A stretch of 64,000 nucleotides of DNA from Phocaeicola dorei (GTDB taxonomy: Bacteria > Bacteroidota > Bacteroidia > Bacteroidales > Bacteroidaceae), in assembly GCF_013009555.1 (NCBI RefSeq), contig NZ_CP046176.1, forward strand, positions 2,821,501 to 2,885,500. Reading direction: 5' to 3'. Under the pieces are notes generated by a model. The model was not told the DNA's origin and made no database searches. It was given only the letters and a program-made list of their open reading frames with translations. Both the position numbers and the translations under genes were made by a program. Shown here piece by piece: positions 9,476 through 18,117 of this stretch; position 1 is the stretch's first letter; each line of letters starts with the position of its first letter.

Positions 9476-12199
9476 ATGGATAAAAAAAGAGTTTACACCT
9501 TTGGTAATGGACAAGCTGAAGGAAAAGCAGATATGAGAAATCTGCTTGGTGGAAAAGGCGCTAACCTGGCTGAAATGAATCTAATCGGTGTTCCCGTACC
9601 TCCGGGATTTACAATCACCACAGAAGTTTGTAGCGAATATTATGAGTTAGGTAGAGATAAAGTAGTAGAACTGCTGAAAGCGGATGTTGAGAAAGCCATC
9701 GCCAACATTGAAAGTCTGATGAACTCTAAATTCGGTGATATAGAAAATCCGTTATTGGTTTCCGTACGTTCAGGTGCTCGTGCTTCCATGCCTGGAATGA
9801 TGGATACAATCCTTAATTTAGGTTTAAATGACGAAGTGGTGGAAGGCTTGAGCCGCAAGACCGGACGTCCTCGTTTCGCATGGGATTCTTACCGTCGTTT
9901 CGTACAAATGTATGGTGACGTAGTATTGGGTATGAAGCCGGTAAATAAGGAAGACATCGACCCTTTCGAGGAAATCATCGAAAAAGTAAAGGAAGAAAAA
10001 GGTGTGAAGCTAGACAACGAATTAGAAGTGGAAGACCTTAAAGAACTGGTTAAACGCTTTAAAGTCGCTGTAAAAGAACAAACCGGACAAGATTTTCCGA
10101 CCTGTGCATACGAGCAACTTTGGGGTGCCATCTGTGCTGTATTCCGTAGTTGGATGAACGAACGCGCCATTCTTTACCGCAAGATGGAAGGTATTCCTGC
10201 CGAATGGGGTACTGCTGTAAGTGTACAAGCCATGGTATTCGGTAACATGGGTGACACTTCAGCTACCGGTGTTTGCTTCTCTCGTGACGCTGGTAACGGT
10301 GAGGATTTGTTTAATGGCGAATATTTGATCAACGCACAAGGTGAAGATGTTGTAGCCGGTATCCGTACCCCGCAACAAATCACAAAAATCGGTTCTCAGC
10401 GTTGGGCAGAACGTGCCGGTATTTCTGAAGAAGAACGCATAGCCAAATATCCCTCTATGGAAGAAGCCATGCCGGAAATCTACAAAGAACTGGATGCCCT
10501 GCAGACCAAATTGGAAAACCACTATCGCGATATGCAGGATATGGAATTTACTGTACAGGAAGGGAAATTATGGTTTTTGCAGACTCGCAACGGTAAACGT
10601 ACCGGAGCAGCTATGGTAAAAATCGCCATGGACTTGTTGCGTCAGGGAATGATTGATGAAAAAACAGCGTTGGAGCGTTGCGAACCTAATAAATTAGACG
10701 AACTTCTCCACCCTGTGTTCGATAAGAAAGCTTTGAAAGAAGCAAAAGTTTTGACTCGTGGTTTGCCCGCTTCTCCGGGTGCTGCTACCGGTCAGATTGT
10801 GTTCTTCGCCGATGATGCAGCTAAATGGGCCGCCGATGGTAAGAAAGTAGTAATGGTACGTATAGAGACTTCTCCGGAAGACTTGGCAGGTATGGCTGTC
10901 GCCGAAGGCATCCTGACCGCACGTGGCGGCATGACTTCTCACGCTGCAGTTGTGGCCCGTGGTATGGGTAAATGCTGCGTATCCGGTGCTGGTGCTATCA
11001 ATGTGGATTATAAGACACGTACCGTAGAAATTGAAGGTATTACATTAAAAGAAGGTGATTTCATCTCTCTGAACGGTACTACCGGTGAAGTATATAAAGG
11101 TAAAGTGGAAACCAAAGCAGCCGAAGTTTCAGGCGATTTCGCCGCATTGATGGATCTTTGCAACAAATACACCAAGCTGAATGTCCGCACCAACGCTGAT
11201 ACTCCGCATGATGCGGAAGTAGCTCGCGCCTTTGGTGCTTCAGGTATCGGTCTTTGCCGTACAGAACACATGTTCTTTGATGCTGAAAAGATTGTCGCTA
11301 TGCGTGAAATGATCCTATCACCGGATGTAGAAGGACGCAGAAAAGCTCTAGCCAAATTGCTTCCTTATCAGAAAGCCGACTTCAAAGGCATCTTTAAGGC
11401 TATGGATGGATGTCCGGTTAATGTTCGTCTGCTCGATCCTCCTTTGCATGAGTTCGTTCCCCACGATGCAAAAGGTCAGGAAGAAATGGCTAAAGCAATG
11501 GGCGTAACTGTACAGGAAATCAAAAAACGTGTGGAAAGTCTGTGTGAACACAATCCGATGTTAGGCCACCGCGGCTGTCGTTTGGGTAACACCTATCCCG
11601 AAATCACAGAGATGCAGACTCAAGCGATTCTAGGTGCTGCAATTGAACTGAAGAAAGAAGGATATGATCCGCATCCCGAAATTATGGTTCCCTTGACCGG
11701 TATCCTGTATGAATTCGAAGCTCAGGAAAAGGTAATCCGTGATGCAGCAGCAGCATTATTTGAAAAAGAAGGTATGGAAATTCCGTTCAAGGTAGGTACC
11801 ATGATTGAAATTCCGCGTGCTGCATTGACAGCCAACCGCATTGCCAGCCGTGCAGAATACTTCTCATTCGGTACCAATGACTTGACTCAGATGACCTTCG
11901 GTTATTCCCGTGACGATATCGCTTCATTCTTGCCGGTATATCTGGAAAAGAAGATTCTGAAAGTAGACCCGTTCCAAGTACTCGATCAAAATGGTGTAGG
12001 TCAGCTGATTGAAATGGCTGTAGATAAAGGTCGTTCAGTTCGTCCTGATTTGAAATGCGGTATCTGCGGTGAACATGGTGGTGAACCTTCATCAGTGAAA
12101 TTCTGTCACAAAGTTGGTTTGAATTATGTATCTTGTTCTCCATTCCGCGTACCTATCGCCAGACTTGCTGCTGCCCAGGCTGCTATTGAGGAAGCATAA
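9476..12199 (+). CDS. ppdK: Pyruvate, phosphate dikinase
   Basis: Interconverts pyruvate + ATP + phosphate and phosphoenolpyruvate + AMP + diphosphate; in anaerobes it serves in pyrophosphate-linked glycolysis or in gluconeogenesis. The 907 residues from the ATG at 9476 are the usual length. An N-terminal ATP-grasp domain (GGKGANLAEMN, RFAWDSYRRF) is followed by the swivelling domain with the phosphohistidine motif GGMTSHAAVVARGMG (about residues 480-495) and the C-terminal PEP/pyruvate TIM barrel (LCRTEHMFF, GTNDLTQMTFG, CGICGEHGG). The 18-residue extension from the ATG at 9422 is rejected because it overlaps the promoter. A clear terminator follows at 12224-12259. Confidence 0.97.
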   Translation: MDKKRVYTFGNGQAEGKADMRNLLGGKGANLAEMNLIGVPVPPGFTITTEVCSEYYELGRDKVVELLKADVEKAIANIESLMNSKFGDIENPLLVSVRSGARASMPGMMDTILNLGLNDEVVEGLSRKTGRPRFAWDSYRRFVQMYGDVVLGMKPVNKEDIDPFEEIIEKVKEEKGVKLDNELEVEDLKELVKRFKVAVKEQTGQDFPTCAYEQLWGAICAVFRSWMNERAILYRKMEGIPAEWGTAVSVQAMVFGNMGDTSATGVCFSRDAGNGEDLFNGEYLINAQGEDVVAGIRTPQQITKIGSQRWAERAGISEEERIAKYPSMEEAMPEIYKELDALQTKLENHYRDMQDMEFTVQEGKLWFLQTRNGKRTGAAMVKIAMDLLRQGMIDEKTALERCEPNKLDELLHPVFDKKALKEAKVLTRGLPASPGAATGQIVFFADDAAKWAADGKKVVMVRIETSPEDLAGMAVAEGILTARGGMTSHAAVVARGMGKCCVSGAGAINVDYKTRTVEIEGITLKEGDFISLNGTTGEVYKGKVETKAAEVSGDFAALMDLCNKYTKLNVRTNADTPHDAEVARAFGASGIGLCRTEHMFFDAEKIVAMREMILSPDVEGRRKALAKLLPYQKADFKGIFKAMDGCPVNVRLLDPPLHEFVPHDAKGQEEMAKAMGVTVQEIKKRVESLCEHNPMLGHRGCRLGNTYPEITEMQTQAILGAAIELKKEGYDPHPEIMVPLTGILYEFEAQEKVIRDAAAALFEKEGMEIPFKVGTMIEIPRAALTANRIASRAEYFSFGTNDLTQMTFGYSRDDIASFLPVYLEKKILKVDPFQVLDQNGVGQLIEMAVDKGRSVRPDLKCGICGEHGGEPSSVKFCHKVGLNYVSCSPFRVPIARLAAAQAAIEEA

Positions 12200-12223
12200 G
12201 CAATATAGGATAATATTTGATTT

Positions 12224-12259
12224 AGGCTGTAACGAACTGTTTATCAGGCGTTACAGCCT
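12224..12259 (+). terminator. Intrinsic terminator of ppdK
   Basis: A perfect 11-bp inverted repeat (12224-12234 and 12249-12259) with a 14-base loop, followed by a T-rich stretch. It is the last recognisable chromosomal feature before the ICE. Confidence 0.75.
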
Positions 12260-12320
12260 AAGTTGTTTTTAGGCGGTTCGTGCATTTGTCCGCAAAAAAT
12301 GAGCCAAATAAACGGTACTT

Positions 12321-12374
12321 GCATACACCACGCATACACTTTTGAACAGTGGCGCATACACCAACGCATACACC
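12321..12374 (+). repeat. Four phased 9-bp direct repeats upstream of the integrase
   Basis: GCATACACC occurs at 12321-12329, 12354-12362 and 12366-12374, and GCATACACT at 12332-12340. Start-to-start spacings are 11, 22 and 12 bp, close to whole helical turns. They lie just before the integrase start, where arm-type integrase or excisionase sites, or an autoregulatory operator, would be expected. Confidence 0.7.
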
Positions 12375-12401
12375 ATTTAATAACTTATAAATCAATCTGA
12401 T

Positions 12402-13898
12402 ATGGCAACATTTAAAGTAGTCGTAAGAAAAAAGAGAGCTGACGGATTTTATCCAGTGTACATTCGTGTTGTCCACCGTTCAAGAATGGGTTATATTAAA
12501 ACCGATAAACTCATTACGGACAAGCAAATCACCAAGAATGGCGAAATCAAGGATATTGTGGTCAACGAATATTGTTCACGAGAAATCCTACGTTATAGCG
12601 ATATGATAAACCGTAAGGATGTCTCAAATTATTCTGTTGCTGAACTAATTGAATTCCTTATCCATTCAGATGAAGAAATATGTTTTAGTGACTATGCTAC
12701 AAAATTCATTAACCGTATGGCCTCTGAAGGACATGAACGTAATGCTAAAAACTATCGCCTGGCTGTAAACCACCTCGAAAGATATTTGGGAACAACCAGA
12801 GTAATGTTTACCTACTTGTCATCTTCTGTTTTGACAAGATGGATTAATAGCCTTTCGTTAACGAACAGGGCGAAAGAAATGTACCCTACTTGTTTAAGAC
12901 AGATATTCAAAAGGGCACTTATAGAACTGAACGATGAAGAACGTGGTATCATGCGAATCAAATACAATCCTTGGTTAAAAGTATCCATTCCAAAATCTGA
13001 CAGTACAGTTCAAAGAGCCATCAGTGCAGAGGCGTGTAGAGAGTTTTTCAATCGTCCCCTACCGGAAACCAAAATGATTTCCTCTCTTCCGGAACTGGGC
13101 AGAGACGTGGCACTTCTATCCTTGTGTTTGGGCGGAATAAACACCGTAGATATTTTTGAGCTTAAAAAAGAAAACTATAAGGATGGAGTTATCGGATATA
13201 AAAGAGCTAAGACAAAGCACAGCCGGAAAGACGAAGCCTATATTGAAATGCGTGTGGAACCGTTCATTCAGGCCACATTTGACAAGTATCTTTCAGACGA
13301 GAATGATGAATATCTTTTCAAATTCCATAAACGTTACAGCAATCCGGACAGTTTCAATGCCAACGTAAACATTGGAATCAGAAAGATATGTGCCGATATG
13401 GGAATGAAGAAGGAGGATTACTACTGTTATTATACTTTCCGTCATACATGGGCTACAATTGCCCAAAATGACTGTGATGCCAATCTGTATGAAGTTGCTT
13501 TCGGCATGAATCACAGTCATGGACTGAATATAACAAGAGGCTATGTTAAGATAGACTTCACTCCTGCCTGGGAACTAAATGCCAAAGTGATTGACTTCAT
13601 TTTCTTCAGCAGCAAGAAGAGCAAGCAAGGCAAGGCACGTGACTTCGAGACACCGGCAGACAAGATGTTCCGCATCACAAAGAAGATGATGATCTATGGC
13701 CGTGCATATTTCAAAGGTGACGTAATCGGTGAAATAACAGACATTGGTTTCAGTAATGTGGACCAAGTTATCGACAGACTGGTTGAACAGTTACCCAAGG
13801 ATATTCCTACCGGATGTATGGTTCAGTTCCGTCTTATGAATTGTGATTCCAAGAAGGAAGTTGTATATGAAAGAAGCAAGGGAAAAGGTTTCATGTAA
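12402..13898 (+). CDS. Tyrosine recombinase (ICE integrase)
   Basis: Catalyses site-specific integration and excision of the element. The 498 residues show a SAM-like core-binding region (about 95-180) and a catalytic domain with YTFRHTWAT (box II Arg/His), a second His in MNHSHG and the nucleophile Tyr in TRGYVKIDF (about residue 380). The box I Arg normally found in a TGxR-like motif is not present in the corresponding segment LCLGGINTVDI; IntDOT of CTnDOT is also known to lack it. About 100 residues follow the nucleophile and contain a KKMMIYGRAYFKGDVIGEI segment, not typical of the core fold. It lies directly downstream of the chromosomal ppdK terminator and reads inward. Confidence 0.88.
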   Translation: MATFKVVVRKKRADGFYPVYIRVVHRSRMGYIKTDKLITDKQITKNGEIKDIVVNEYCSREILRYSDMINRKDVSNYSVAELIEFLIHSDEEICFSDYATKFINRMASEGHERNAKNYRLAVNHLERYLGTTRVMFTYLSSSVLTRWINSLSLTNRAKEMYPTCLRQIFKRALIELNDEERGIMRIKYNPWLKVSIPKSDSTVQRAISAEACREFFNRPLPETKMISSLPELGRDVALLSLCLGGINTVDIFELKKENYKDGVIGYKRAKTKHSRKDEAYIEMRVEPFIQATFDKYLSDENDEYLFKFHKRYSNPDSFNANVNIGIRKICADMGMKKEDYYCYYTFRHTWATIAQNDCDANLYEVAFGMNHSHGLNITRGYVKIDFTPAWELNAKVIDFIFFSSKKSKQGKARDFETPADKMFRITKKMMIYGRAYFKGDVIGEITDIGFSNVDQVIDRLVEQLPKDIPTGCMVQFRLMNCDSKKEVVYERSKGKGFM

Positions 13899-13953
13899 TC
13901 GGCAAAACTGAACAAGCAATTAACACAAAGGGAGGATTCTACTTATCTTTATC

Positions 13954-13987
13954 AGAACCGTACCATTTCTCATATTGGTGCGGTTCT
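13954..13987 (+). terminator. Hairpin after the integrase gene, likely terminator
   Basis: AGAACCG (13954-13960) pairs with CGGTTCT (13981-13987), with further pairing inside the arms (ACC/GGT), and is followed by TTTC-rich sequence. It may serve both strands. Confidence 0.55.
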
Positions 13988-13989
13988 TT

Positions 13990-14202
13990 CTATTTGTCCG
14001 GTTGATTCCAGGGCATAATTTCACGGCCTATAATTATAGCAAAGACAAGTACGATGAGCTTCCATATAAGTATAAAGGTTTTCTTAACCAGCCATACAGC
14101 CAGACGTATGGCAATCCTCAAAAGCCAGAATATCAACTTCAGGAGCAGTATACCGATAATAAGTACCGGCAGCAGATATATAATCAACAGCAGTTCAAAC
14201 AT
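13990..14202 (-). CDS. Possible small membrane protein, 70 aa
   Basis: An ATG-started frame on the minus strand with two long hydrophobic stretches (about residues 3-25 and 26-58) broken by Lys and Arg, ending in a polar tail. The overlapping plus-strand frame is Asn/Gln/Tyr/Lys-rich, which is what the antisense of a Leu/Ile-rich gene looks like, so I prefer the minus strand. There is no recognised family and no clear promoter; it could be non-coding. Confidence 0.35.
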   Translation of the reverse strand: MFELLLIIYLLPVLIIGILLLKLIFWLLRIAIRLAVWLVKKTFILIWKLIVLVFAIIIGREIMPWNQPDK

Positions 14203-14211
14203 AATGTGTAA

Positions 14212-14930
14212 TATTTATGAGTATAAGAGCTTATTAATTATATAAATATACTAAAAATCAATGAGATACAGAAAATTGCACAACACTATTTTCTTGTTAT
14301 TCGAGTAGATTTTTTACTGATTATCTGTGTTATATCACCATGATAACAAGGTATCTTCAGACTCTGATTACAGGGTTATTCTACCTGAATGTTTCTGCAA
14401 TACAGTTCAGATAAAATAAGATTTCCTGATAGCCATTTCATCAGCTGAATTAGCTACATAATTATATTTTCCCTTTTATTGGGATTCCAATAACTTAGAT
14501 AAGCAGGTTACTTTTATCATGCTATCATGGTATCGGGACTACATATTATATTGGATATAGGTTTTATGAGAACAATAGCCATTTATCCCAGATAACTACA
14601 TCTTCTGTGTTTTTGAAACTTTGGTTTATCAAACCATATATATCGCAACATTATTTTCTGATTACTGAGATTCGTATTGTTCTAAAATTGAATAATACTT
14701 ATAGCATCTATTTCTGAATACACGAAAATTAGTTTGATAAGTTTTAGGACTCTATACAACAATATTCCGCTATATGGATATTCCAAGACAACCGGATGCT
14801 ACAGCACATGGTTAACAGGAATATGCCTCCAAAGAATTGTGTTGTTGATTTCGGTTTGCAACGGCTTTCTCTGGTAAATTTGGGTGTAATAATCATTCCC
14901 GGAAGGTATTGTTCTGACGTGCAGAGTTTT
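14212..14930. other. AT-rich stretch with no convincing gene
   Basis: About 720 bases between the small membrane frame and the oriT-like repeat. Short frames exist on both strands but none has a family, start context or coding bias I trust. Several TATC/GATA-containing near-repeats (around 14330-14350 and 14510-14540) are visible without a clear period. It may hold replication or regulatory sites. Confidence 0.5.
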
Positions 14931-14934
14931 CCAA

Positions 14935-14991
14935 GCAAGTTGTACTTTTGTGGCCACAAAACTCCGTTTCGTACTCACAAAAGTAACTTGC
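14935..14991 (+). other. Candidate origin of transfer (oriT): nested inverted repeats
   Basis: An 18-base arm at 14935-14952 pairs with 14976-14991, differing only by two missing bases. Inside lies a perfect 16-bp palindrome at 14946-14961 that shares the left arm, so two alternative hairpins are possible. The position, about 85 bases before the mobilisation accessory gene and upstream of the relaxase, is typical of an oriT. No nick site can be assigned from sequence alone. Confidence 0.5.
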
Positions 14992-15076
14992 CGAATGCTG
15001 GCGCATCGGAGCGGCAGGCCGCTGTTTCGCATGGCGAAAGATGGTCCGGGAAACCTAACCACCTTTGTATTCAAGC

Positions 15077-15463
15077 ATGAAGAATCAGAGAAACAAGTAC
15101 ATCAAGGTAAGAATGACACCGGAGGAAGTACAACAGTTTAAGGAGAAATCTGCCACCTATTCATCTGTGAGCCATTATATACGCTCGGCATTGGCAGAGT
15201 ATTCAAATATTGGTACCAAAAGGCAGCTCGAACTGATGAATGATTTGGGTTTGTTTTACCGGAAATATCAGAATGAACTTTCCTGGGCTGGAGGAAACCT
15301 TAATCAGTCGGTTAAACGTGCCAATGAGCTTGCGGTAGCCGGTTTACTCACACCCAGCTATATTCAGGAAGTTCTGTTACCGGTTATTCTTGAAACTCAG
15401 GAAACATTGAACCGAATAAAGAAAGACCTTGATTCTCTGACACAGAAAGCTGTCAGAATCTGA
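15077..15463 (+). CDS. Mobilisation accessory protein (MobC-like, ribbon-helix-helix type)
   Basis: Probably binds oriT and helps the relaxase nick. The N-terminus (KYIKVRMTPEEVQQFKEKS) resembles the ribbon-helix-helix start of MobC/BmgB-like relaxosome proteins. It is followed by an alpha-helical region with LNQSVKRANELA (about residues 75-88), the conserved N-LNQ-N-like segment of that family. The 128-residue length is usual. I chose the ATG at 15077 over an in-frame TTG at 15065. It lies just after the oriT-like repeat and 118 bases before the relaxase gene on the same strand. Confidence 0.75.
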   Translation: MKNQRNKYIKVRMTPEEVQQFKEKSATYSSVSHYIRSALAEYSNIGTKRQLELMNDLGLFYRKYQNELSWAGGNLNQSVKRANELAVAGLLTPSYIQEVLLPVILETQETLNRIKKDLDSLTQKAVRI

Positions 15464-15581
15464 ATTGCAGACTACACGATATTCAATCATTTCAGATATT
15501 ATTATTGCGTAACCGTAGATTAATGAGCTTGAAGTATTTCGGTTACTCAGTCACTTAAACCTTGATAAATAAAGATTCAAT

Positions 15582-17159
15582 ATGATAGCAACCATATTAC
15601 CGGGAAGCACGAACTTCCATGCTGTCGGTTACAATGAATATAAGGTATCGAAAGGTATTGCACGGCTTATCGAGATTCAGAATTTCGGTTCACTCGGAAC
15701 TTTTCACAAACCTACCCCAAGTGAGTTGGTCGGTTATCTCCAGAAGTACAGTTCACAGAACAGCAGAATCAGGAAACCGCAGTTTCATGTGGCCATATCA
15801 TGTAAAGGTCACGAAATGTCGGAAGATGAGTTGCTGGATTTTGCACACCAGTATCTCAAGGAAATGGGATACGGAGAATCCGGTCAGCCATTGCTTGTTT
15901 ACTCCCATTATGACACAGAGAATACCCATCTTCATATTGTCACTTCAAGAGTGGCACCTGATGGAAGAAAGATTCAGCACAGTCATGAGCGCAGACGTTC
16001 TCAAGAAGTCATTGACCGTATTCTTGGTAACGACAGGAAGAAGAAAACGGAAGATGACATTAATTTGGCCAAGCAGTACACTTTCTCTTCATTTGCCCAA
16101 TTCAAGTCTATAATGGTTTCCATGGGATATGAAGTCTATCAGAAAGATGGAAATGTATTCGTCAAGCATGGTGGAAAGGTTCAGAAGGAAATCCCTTTTA
16201 CTGAAATAGAAAGTCTTTTCAAGAGCGGTTATCGGGAAAGGACACGTTGCCGTCAGCTCAGAAGTATATTAAAGAAGTACCGTGACGTAAGTTCCAACAA
16301 GGAGGAACTACAGAAGGAACTGAAAACGAAGTTCGGCATTGACATTGTATTCTTCGGCAAGAAGGATGCGCCATACGGGTATATGCTTGTTGATCATGCA
16401 AACAAGACCGTCATTCATGGTGCAAGAGTGCTGGCTGTAGAGGAACTCCTGGACTTCACTACTCCTGAAGAGCGGTTCAATCGGATAGAGGACTATATTG
16501 ACCGATTACTGACACTTAACCCCAAAATTACCCAGAGTGAAATATACAGTAAAATCAAGAAACAGCGTGCCTATATCAAGAAAGGCATCATCTATTTTGA
16601 TGGCCAAAGCCGATCGTTGAAACCTTTTATGGCAGAAGCTATCGACCGTAATAACCGTATAGACATGGTTGAAATGTTCAACCCGGCTACTGAGGCTGAA
16701 CGGGATTTGCTTTGTATAATTTTTAATGTTTCCCGGACAGATCTGGTAGATATATCTCCGGAAAGAACACACTACTACACAGATGCAGTGAACCGTCTAC
16801 GTGAGATATTCAATGATGAAACTATTTCATCCGTCAGGAGTAAACTATATGAAGAAGGTTTTACTGTCCGTCAGGAGGAAGATACAACTTATGCCATAAA
16901 TTTCGGGCAGCATATCATTATAAATCTTACTGAAGAAAACTTCAATCTTGAACGGCTAAAGAAACAGTCTGTGAAGCAAATTGAACGGCAAAAATACCAG
17001 CAACAAACAAAGTCGACTTCACATTTCTCTGGCAAGACCAAGCTGCGTGATGTAGGTGGTGGCAGTCATAGCGAGAAACGTGAGTGGGAAGTTGGACAGA
17101 AAGGTAGCTATGATGATATCGATGATGGTAATTCAATGAAAAAGATAACATTATATTAA
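15582..17159 (+). CDS. Relaxase / mobilisation nuclease (MobA/VirD2 type)
   Basis: Nicks DNA at oriT and leads the transferred strand into the recipient. The N-terminal 170 residues carry the relaxase signature: a metal-binding His cluster in YSHYDTENTHLHIVTSRV (about residues 108-125) and an upstream candidate nucleophile Tyr in the first 25 residues (GYNEYKVSKG). The remainder (about 170-525) is a less conserved C-terminal region with Lys/Arg/Gln-rich and Gly/Ser-rich tails. It fits the Bacteroidales MOBP-like relaxases. It follows the MobC-like gene and the oriT candidate. The downstream region switches to minus-strand cargo. Confidence 0.88.
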   Translation: MIATILPGSTNFHAVGYNEYKVSKGIARLIEIQNFGSLGTFHKPTPSELVGYLQKYSSQNSRIRKPQFHVAISCKGHEMSEDELLDFAHQYLKEMGYGESGQPLLVYSHYDTENTHLHIVTSRVAPDGRKIQHSHERRRSQEVIDRILGNDRKKKTEDDINLAKQYTFSSFAQFKSIMVSMGYEVYQKDGNVFVKHGGKVQKEIPFTEIESLFKSGYRERTRCRQLRSILKKYRDVSSNKEELQKELKTKFGIDIVFFGKKDAPYGYMLVDHANKTVIHGARVLAVEELLDFTTPEERFNRIEDYIDRLLTLNPKITQSEIYSKIKKQRAYIKKGIIYFDGQSRSLKPFMAEAIDRNNRIDMVEMFNPATEAERDLLCIIFNVSRTDLVDISPERTHYYTDAVNRLREIFNDETISSVRSKLYEEGFTVRQEEDTTYAINFGQHIIINLTEENFNLERLKKQSVKQIERQKYQQQTKSTSHFSGKTKLRDVGGGSHSEKREWEVGQKGSYDDIDDGNSMKKITLY

Positions 17160-17192
17160 GTGACAATAGGAAAGACCTTACCACTCAACCCA

Positions 17193-17477
17193 TTACTTTT
17201 GGACATGTTTTTGTGCAACTGTTATTGCATCATAACTTATTTCATCTTCAGCGCCTACCGCATCAAGAACTTTATCTGCTAACCACAATGTCAACATCTC
17301 TTTCACGTCTTGATGCAAGTATTCTGCAAGCTTAATCACCTGTTCACGCTTTGCTCGCCTATCACCTCGTTCAATCTTACTGAACATAGGTGTGTCTATC
17401 TCCAATAGTGCTGCCAATTGTCGTTGCAACACGCCCTGCTTATCTCTGAGTTCTCTAATCCTATTTCCAAATAACAT
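17193..17477 (-). CDS. XRE-family helix-turn-helix regulator
   Basis: A 94-residue DNA-binding repressor/activator. Residues 3-60 form an HTH_3 domain (IRELRDKQGVLQRQLAALLEI followed by FSKIERGDRRA), the rest a short alpha-helical tail. Similar small regulators control restriction or toxin-antitoxin operons in Bacteroidales. A perfect 15-bp palindrome (17471-17485) covers its start codon, suggesting autoregulation. It is 33 bases from the relaxase end, convergent with it, and downstream of the AAA+ operon on the same strand, separated by 744 bases. Confidence 0.88.
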   Translation of the reverse strand: MLFGNRIRELRDKQGVLQRQLAALLEIDTPMFSKIERGDRRAKREQVIKLAEYLHQDVKEMLTLWLADKVLDAVGAEDEISYDAITVAQKHVQK

Positions 17478-17485
17478 AATGTTAT
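17471..17485. promoter_or_regulatory. Palindrome over the HTH gene start, candidate operator
   Basis: ATAACATAATGTTAT is a perfect inverted repeat with 7-bp arms and one central base. It includes the start codon of the XRE regulator (17475-17477), so a bound repressor dimer would block its own gene. Confidence 0.55.
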
Positions 17486-17487
17486 GT

Positions 17488-17577
17488 TTAAGTTTCGATA
17501 TTATATTGATTTACTACTCTGTCGTTAGTTTCGTCTAATTCAGACGGAATATTATTTGAGAAATTAAATCCGTCCAT
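17488..17577 (-). CDS. Possible 29-aa leader peptide before the HTH gene
   Basis: An ATG at 17577 opens a 29-codon frame that stops at 17488, 10 bases before the regulator's ATG. The peptide (MDGFNFSNNIPSELDETND...) is acidic and polar, with no family I know. The tight spacing suggests a leader or a small coupled protein, but chance is possible at this size. Confidence 0.3.
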   Translation of the reverse strand: MDGFNFSNNIPSELDETNDRVVNQYNIET

Positions 17578-18110
17578 CTGTTTTGATTAGTTTATTTAAT
17601 TTCATTTCTTTAAACAAATCAAACAAAAGCATAGAGACGTTACTTATCTGATCTCCCTCATTATGTCAATTATATTAAAGTTGACCATGGTTCGCAAAAA
17701 ATATTCATTGCGATAGTGATACTGATATCCATACGTGGCAAGAGCCTTCTATAGAAGGTCAAGTATAAAGCAACTTCCATTGGTATAATACACAGATATC
17801 ACTACTGTATTATTTTAGTTCTAATTCAAGCATATATTATAAATGAGCCTTTTACCCTCATGCTCAGGAGGTCTGCTTAGAGAAGAGATATCAGAAGTAT
17901 CATAATTGATACCCAAATTAAATCAGCGAGTCGCTTACCCAATTGTTTCTAAAACTCTTCCCCAAAAGGAGATGTCTTTTTAGGAGCAGCCCCTTTGTTG
18001 CGAGACTGCTCAAACTATACATCACCATTGTTCAAAAAATAAAATTTATCGAACATAATTCTGTAAAATTTGATAGTTAGTGCATCACATGTTATCATCC
18101 CTGTTTGCTT
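17578..18110. other. AT-rich stretch, no gene seen
   Basis: About 530 bases between the small leader frame and the 5S-like RNA. Noted are a perfect 14-bp palindrome at 17745-17758 and a hairpin with arms 17984-17989/18006-18011 (no T-run on either side). No coding frame or known RNA is recognised. Confidence 0.5.
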
Positions 18111-18117
18111 CCGGGCT

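Noticed and set aside
13975..14211. 78-aa plus-strand frame rich in Asn, Gln, Tyr and Lys
   Set aside because: It looks like the antisense of the hydrophobic minus-strand frame at 13990-14202; no family or start signal supports it.
14796..15141. Several frames of 63-94 aa on both strands over the oriT-like repeat
   Set aside because: They overlap one another, the inverted repeats and the MobC-like start; no family is recognisable.
17984..18011. GAGCAG/CTGCTC hairpin as terminator of the AAA+ operon
   Set aside because: Neither side has a T-run on the proper strand, and it is 200 bases beyond the stop.
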